From the NCBI GenBank assembly GCA_041656175.1, contig JBBAEA010000159.1:1-7340 (forward strand): a stretch of 7,340 nucleotides of DNA, written 5' to 3'. Numbering within the stretch: the stretch's first letter is position 1; every line of letters begins with the position of its first letter. The translations under genes were made by a program, and so were the position numbers. A model generated the notes under the pieces. The model saw nothing but the letters and a program-made list of their open reading frames with translations. It did not search any database and was not told the origin of the DNA. This DNA comes from JBBAEA01 sp041656175 (lineage in GTDB: Bacteria; Myxococcota_A; Bradymonadia; UBA4248). Shown here one piece after another: positions 6,795 to 7,340 of this stretch.

Positions 6795-6808
6795 GTATAA
6801 ACAGCTTG
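6780..6808. promoter_or_regulatory. Inverted repeat overlapping the kinase promoter, candidate operator
   Basis: CAAGCTGT (6780-6787) and ACAGCTTG (6801-6808) are perfect complements separated by 13 nt, with half-site centres 21 bp apart, or two DNA turns. One half lies in the promoter spacer and the other just upstream of the -35 box, the geometry expected of a dimeric regulator site. A small RNA hairpin is the alternative, but the transcript would start downstream of it. Confidence 0.4.
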
Positions 6809-6862
6809 TCCAAACCCACCACTCACTGCAGCCACAGCATTACGTATTTCTTTTGAGTTTGC

Positions 6863-6911
6863 GCGGGGGGAACCTTTTTTCTTTTTGCAAAAGAAAAAAG
6901 GTTCCCCCCGC
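6863..6911. repeat. Perfect 23-bp inverted repeat (long hairpin)
   Basis: The left arm 6863-6885 is GCGGGGGGAACC followed by a T-rich run. The right arm 6889-6911 is its exact reverse complement, around a 3-nt TGC loop. GC pairs lie at the base and A/T pairs at the top. It could act as a strong terminator for either direction or be a REP-like element. The oligo-T run is inside the stem rather than after it, so it is not a textbook intrinsic terminator. A C-rich tract follows at 6904-6919, like the one that opens the window. Confidence 0.8.
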
Positions 6912-6937
6912 ACCCCCCTCTCTTCAATCGCGACGCG

Positions 6938-6960
6938 GCCACAGCCTGGACGGCTGTGGC
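6938..6960. repeat. 9-bp hairpin GCCACAGCC / GGCTGTGGC
   Basis: Perfect 9-bp arms (6938-6946 and 6952-6960) flank a TGGAC loop. It lies in a segment (about 6920-6963) that is absent from the otherwise related left-hand repeat copy, so it looks like an addition to this copy or a loss from the other. No T-run follows it. Confidence 0.7.
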
Positions 6961-6963
6961 ACT

Positions 6964-7080
6964 AAAAGAAAACAAAATGGTGCAGACTTTTTCTGTGCAA
7001 ATCGTGTAGTTTCTAACTGAACTGATTATTTTATTCTACAAAACTGGTGAACGAGCTAGCTCGTTCACGAAATTGCTGGG
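6964..7080 (+). repeat. Dispersed flanking repeat, right copy
   Basis: Direct copy of the left-edge repeat about 6.9 kb away. The best-conserved blocks are 6964-6985 (22 of 22 identical) and 7017-7036, with small indels between. It contains the 22-nt palindrome at 7047-7068, which in the left copy is degenerate (106-123, GTGAAC...GTTTAC). Confidence 0.75.
7047..7068. repeat. Perfect 22-nt palindrome
   Basis: GTGAACGAGCT is followed directly by AGCTCGTTCAC with no spacer. It could be a binding site, a recombination site or the core of the repeat element. The related left copy keeps only part of the symmetry. Confidence 0.75.
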
Positions 7081-7178
7081 CCTTTGCTATAGAGCAAAAG
7101 TCTCAGAAAATAAGAAAACAAAAACATTTTTTCTTGCAATTTTGAGCCTAGTTCTAAAAAAAGAAGAAAAAAAGAGGC

Positions 7179-7206
7179 CTTTGCTCTGAAGCAGAACCTC
7201 ACCATT
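7179..7206 (-). repeat. Inverted fragment of the left-edge repeat region
   Basis: The reverse complement of this stretch matches 127-154 at 25 of 28 positions without gaps, including CTTCAGAGCAAAG and AATGGTGAG. It lies 8 nt from the IS boundary at 7215. Confidence 0.65.
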
Positions 7207-7214
7207 AAAAAGCT

Positions 7215-7340
7215 GGGAGTGTCAAGTTCTTTGTGTAAACTCACGTTTACCTACTCATTCCTAACGCCATCCCATCCAGGGTGCAAAATATCCAGTTGTC
7301 CTCTTATCGTTGCCCAGTCTCTGATACAATGAGTCCACTT
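7215..7340 (-). mobile_element. End of an IS256-family-like insertion sequence (partial, runs off window)
   Basis: The sequence GGGAGTGTCAAG followed by TTTGTGTAAAC (7215-7240) resembles IS256-family terminal inverted repeats, which carry a GTGTCAA...TTGTGTAAA pattern. The stop of a transposase-like frame reading toward this end lies at 7251, the expected spacing. The other end, its matching repeat and the target duplication are outside the window, so completeness cannot be judged. A GTAAAC-TCAC-GTTTAC dyad (7235-7250) overlaps the inner part. Confidence 0.6.
7251..7340 (-). CDS. C-terminal end of a transposase, IS256/Mutator-like (partial)
   Basis: Only the last 29 codons and a TAG stop lie in the window. 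The frame reads KWTHCIRDW, then ATIRGQLDILHPGW and ends GVRNE. The K-W-T-x2-I-R-x-W-x5-Q-L-x-I pattern resembles the C-terminal end of IS256-family (Mutator, PF00872) DDE transposases. The catalytic region is outside the window. The nearby terminal-repeat-like sequence supports the call; on its own the fragment is too short to be sure. Confidence 0.5.
   Translation of the reverse strand, partial: KWTHCIRDWATIRGQLDILHPGWDGVRNE

Larger units (their letters stand above)
6809..7214. other. Gene-free, repeat-rich region upstream of the kinase operon
   Basis: No ORF of interest is seen on either strand. The region contains, from left to right, the long 23-bp hairpin, a C-rich tract, the 9-bp hairpin, the second copy of the flanking repeat with its 22-nt palindrome, an A/G-rich stretch (about 7100-7175, many AAGAAAA motifs) and an inverted fragment of the left-hand repeat that ends just before the IS boundary. 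Confidence 0.7.

Noticed and set aside
7081..7200. Possible CRISPR-like short repeats (GGCCTTTGCT twice, many AAGAAAA)
   Set aside because: Only two loose copies with no regular spacing; the rest is A/G-rich low-complexity sequence.

Overview
The window carries six protein genes, all on the minus strand, in two tight groups, followed at the right edge by the end of an insertion sequence. Base composition is moderate to low in GC by eye. The protein set points to a Gram-negative bacterium with complex signalling: a Hanks-type Ser/Thr kinase with one transmembrane helix and a PEGA-like outer domain, a secreted TPR + PEGA-like protein with two C-terminal hydrophobic segments, and a CvpA protein with a long C-terminal tail. 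These architectures are familiar from Myxococcota/Bradymonadales-like (former deltaproteobacterial) lineages. That placement is inference; no rRNA or marker gene is present to fix it.

Layout in transcription order (right to left). Group 1: Ser/Thr kinase (TTG start at 6727), CvpA-family membrane protein (12 to 13 nt after the kinase stop) and a lipoprotein (its start overlaps the end of the CvpA gene by 28 nt). A good sigma70-like promoter lies at 6766-6794, with an inverted repeat around its -35 box. A gene-free stretch of about 490 nt (2443-2932) with a GC-rich foldable block separates the groups. Group 2: secreted TPR/PEGA-like protein, small two-helix membrane protein with a bacterial PH-like domain, and rnhB (RNase HII), which starts 1 nt after the previous stop. 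Four of the six genes encode envelope proteins and a fifth, the kinase, spans the membrane. rnhB is the only clear housekeeping gene.

The flanks hold repeats. About 115 bp at the left edge (20-135) recurs in the same orientation at 6964-7080, and both copies are preceded by a C-rich tract. The right copy also carries a perfect 23-bp hairpin (6863-6911), a 9-bp hairpin (6938-6960) and a 22-nt palindrome (7047-7068). A further piece of the left copy (127-154) occurs inverted at 7179-7206. Right beside it, at 7215, begins what looks like an IS256-family terminal repeat, followed by the last 29 codons of a transposase running off the window. So the six-gene block sits between copies of a dispersed repeat, one of which abuts an IS.

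The most plausible system is an envelope-sensing locus: a kinase sensing through its periplasmic domain, transcribed with a CvpA-like membrane protein and a lipoprotein, next to a TPR/PEGA-like envelope protein. The shared function is inferred from gene order and domain types only.
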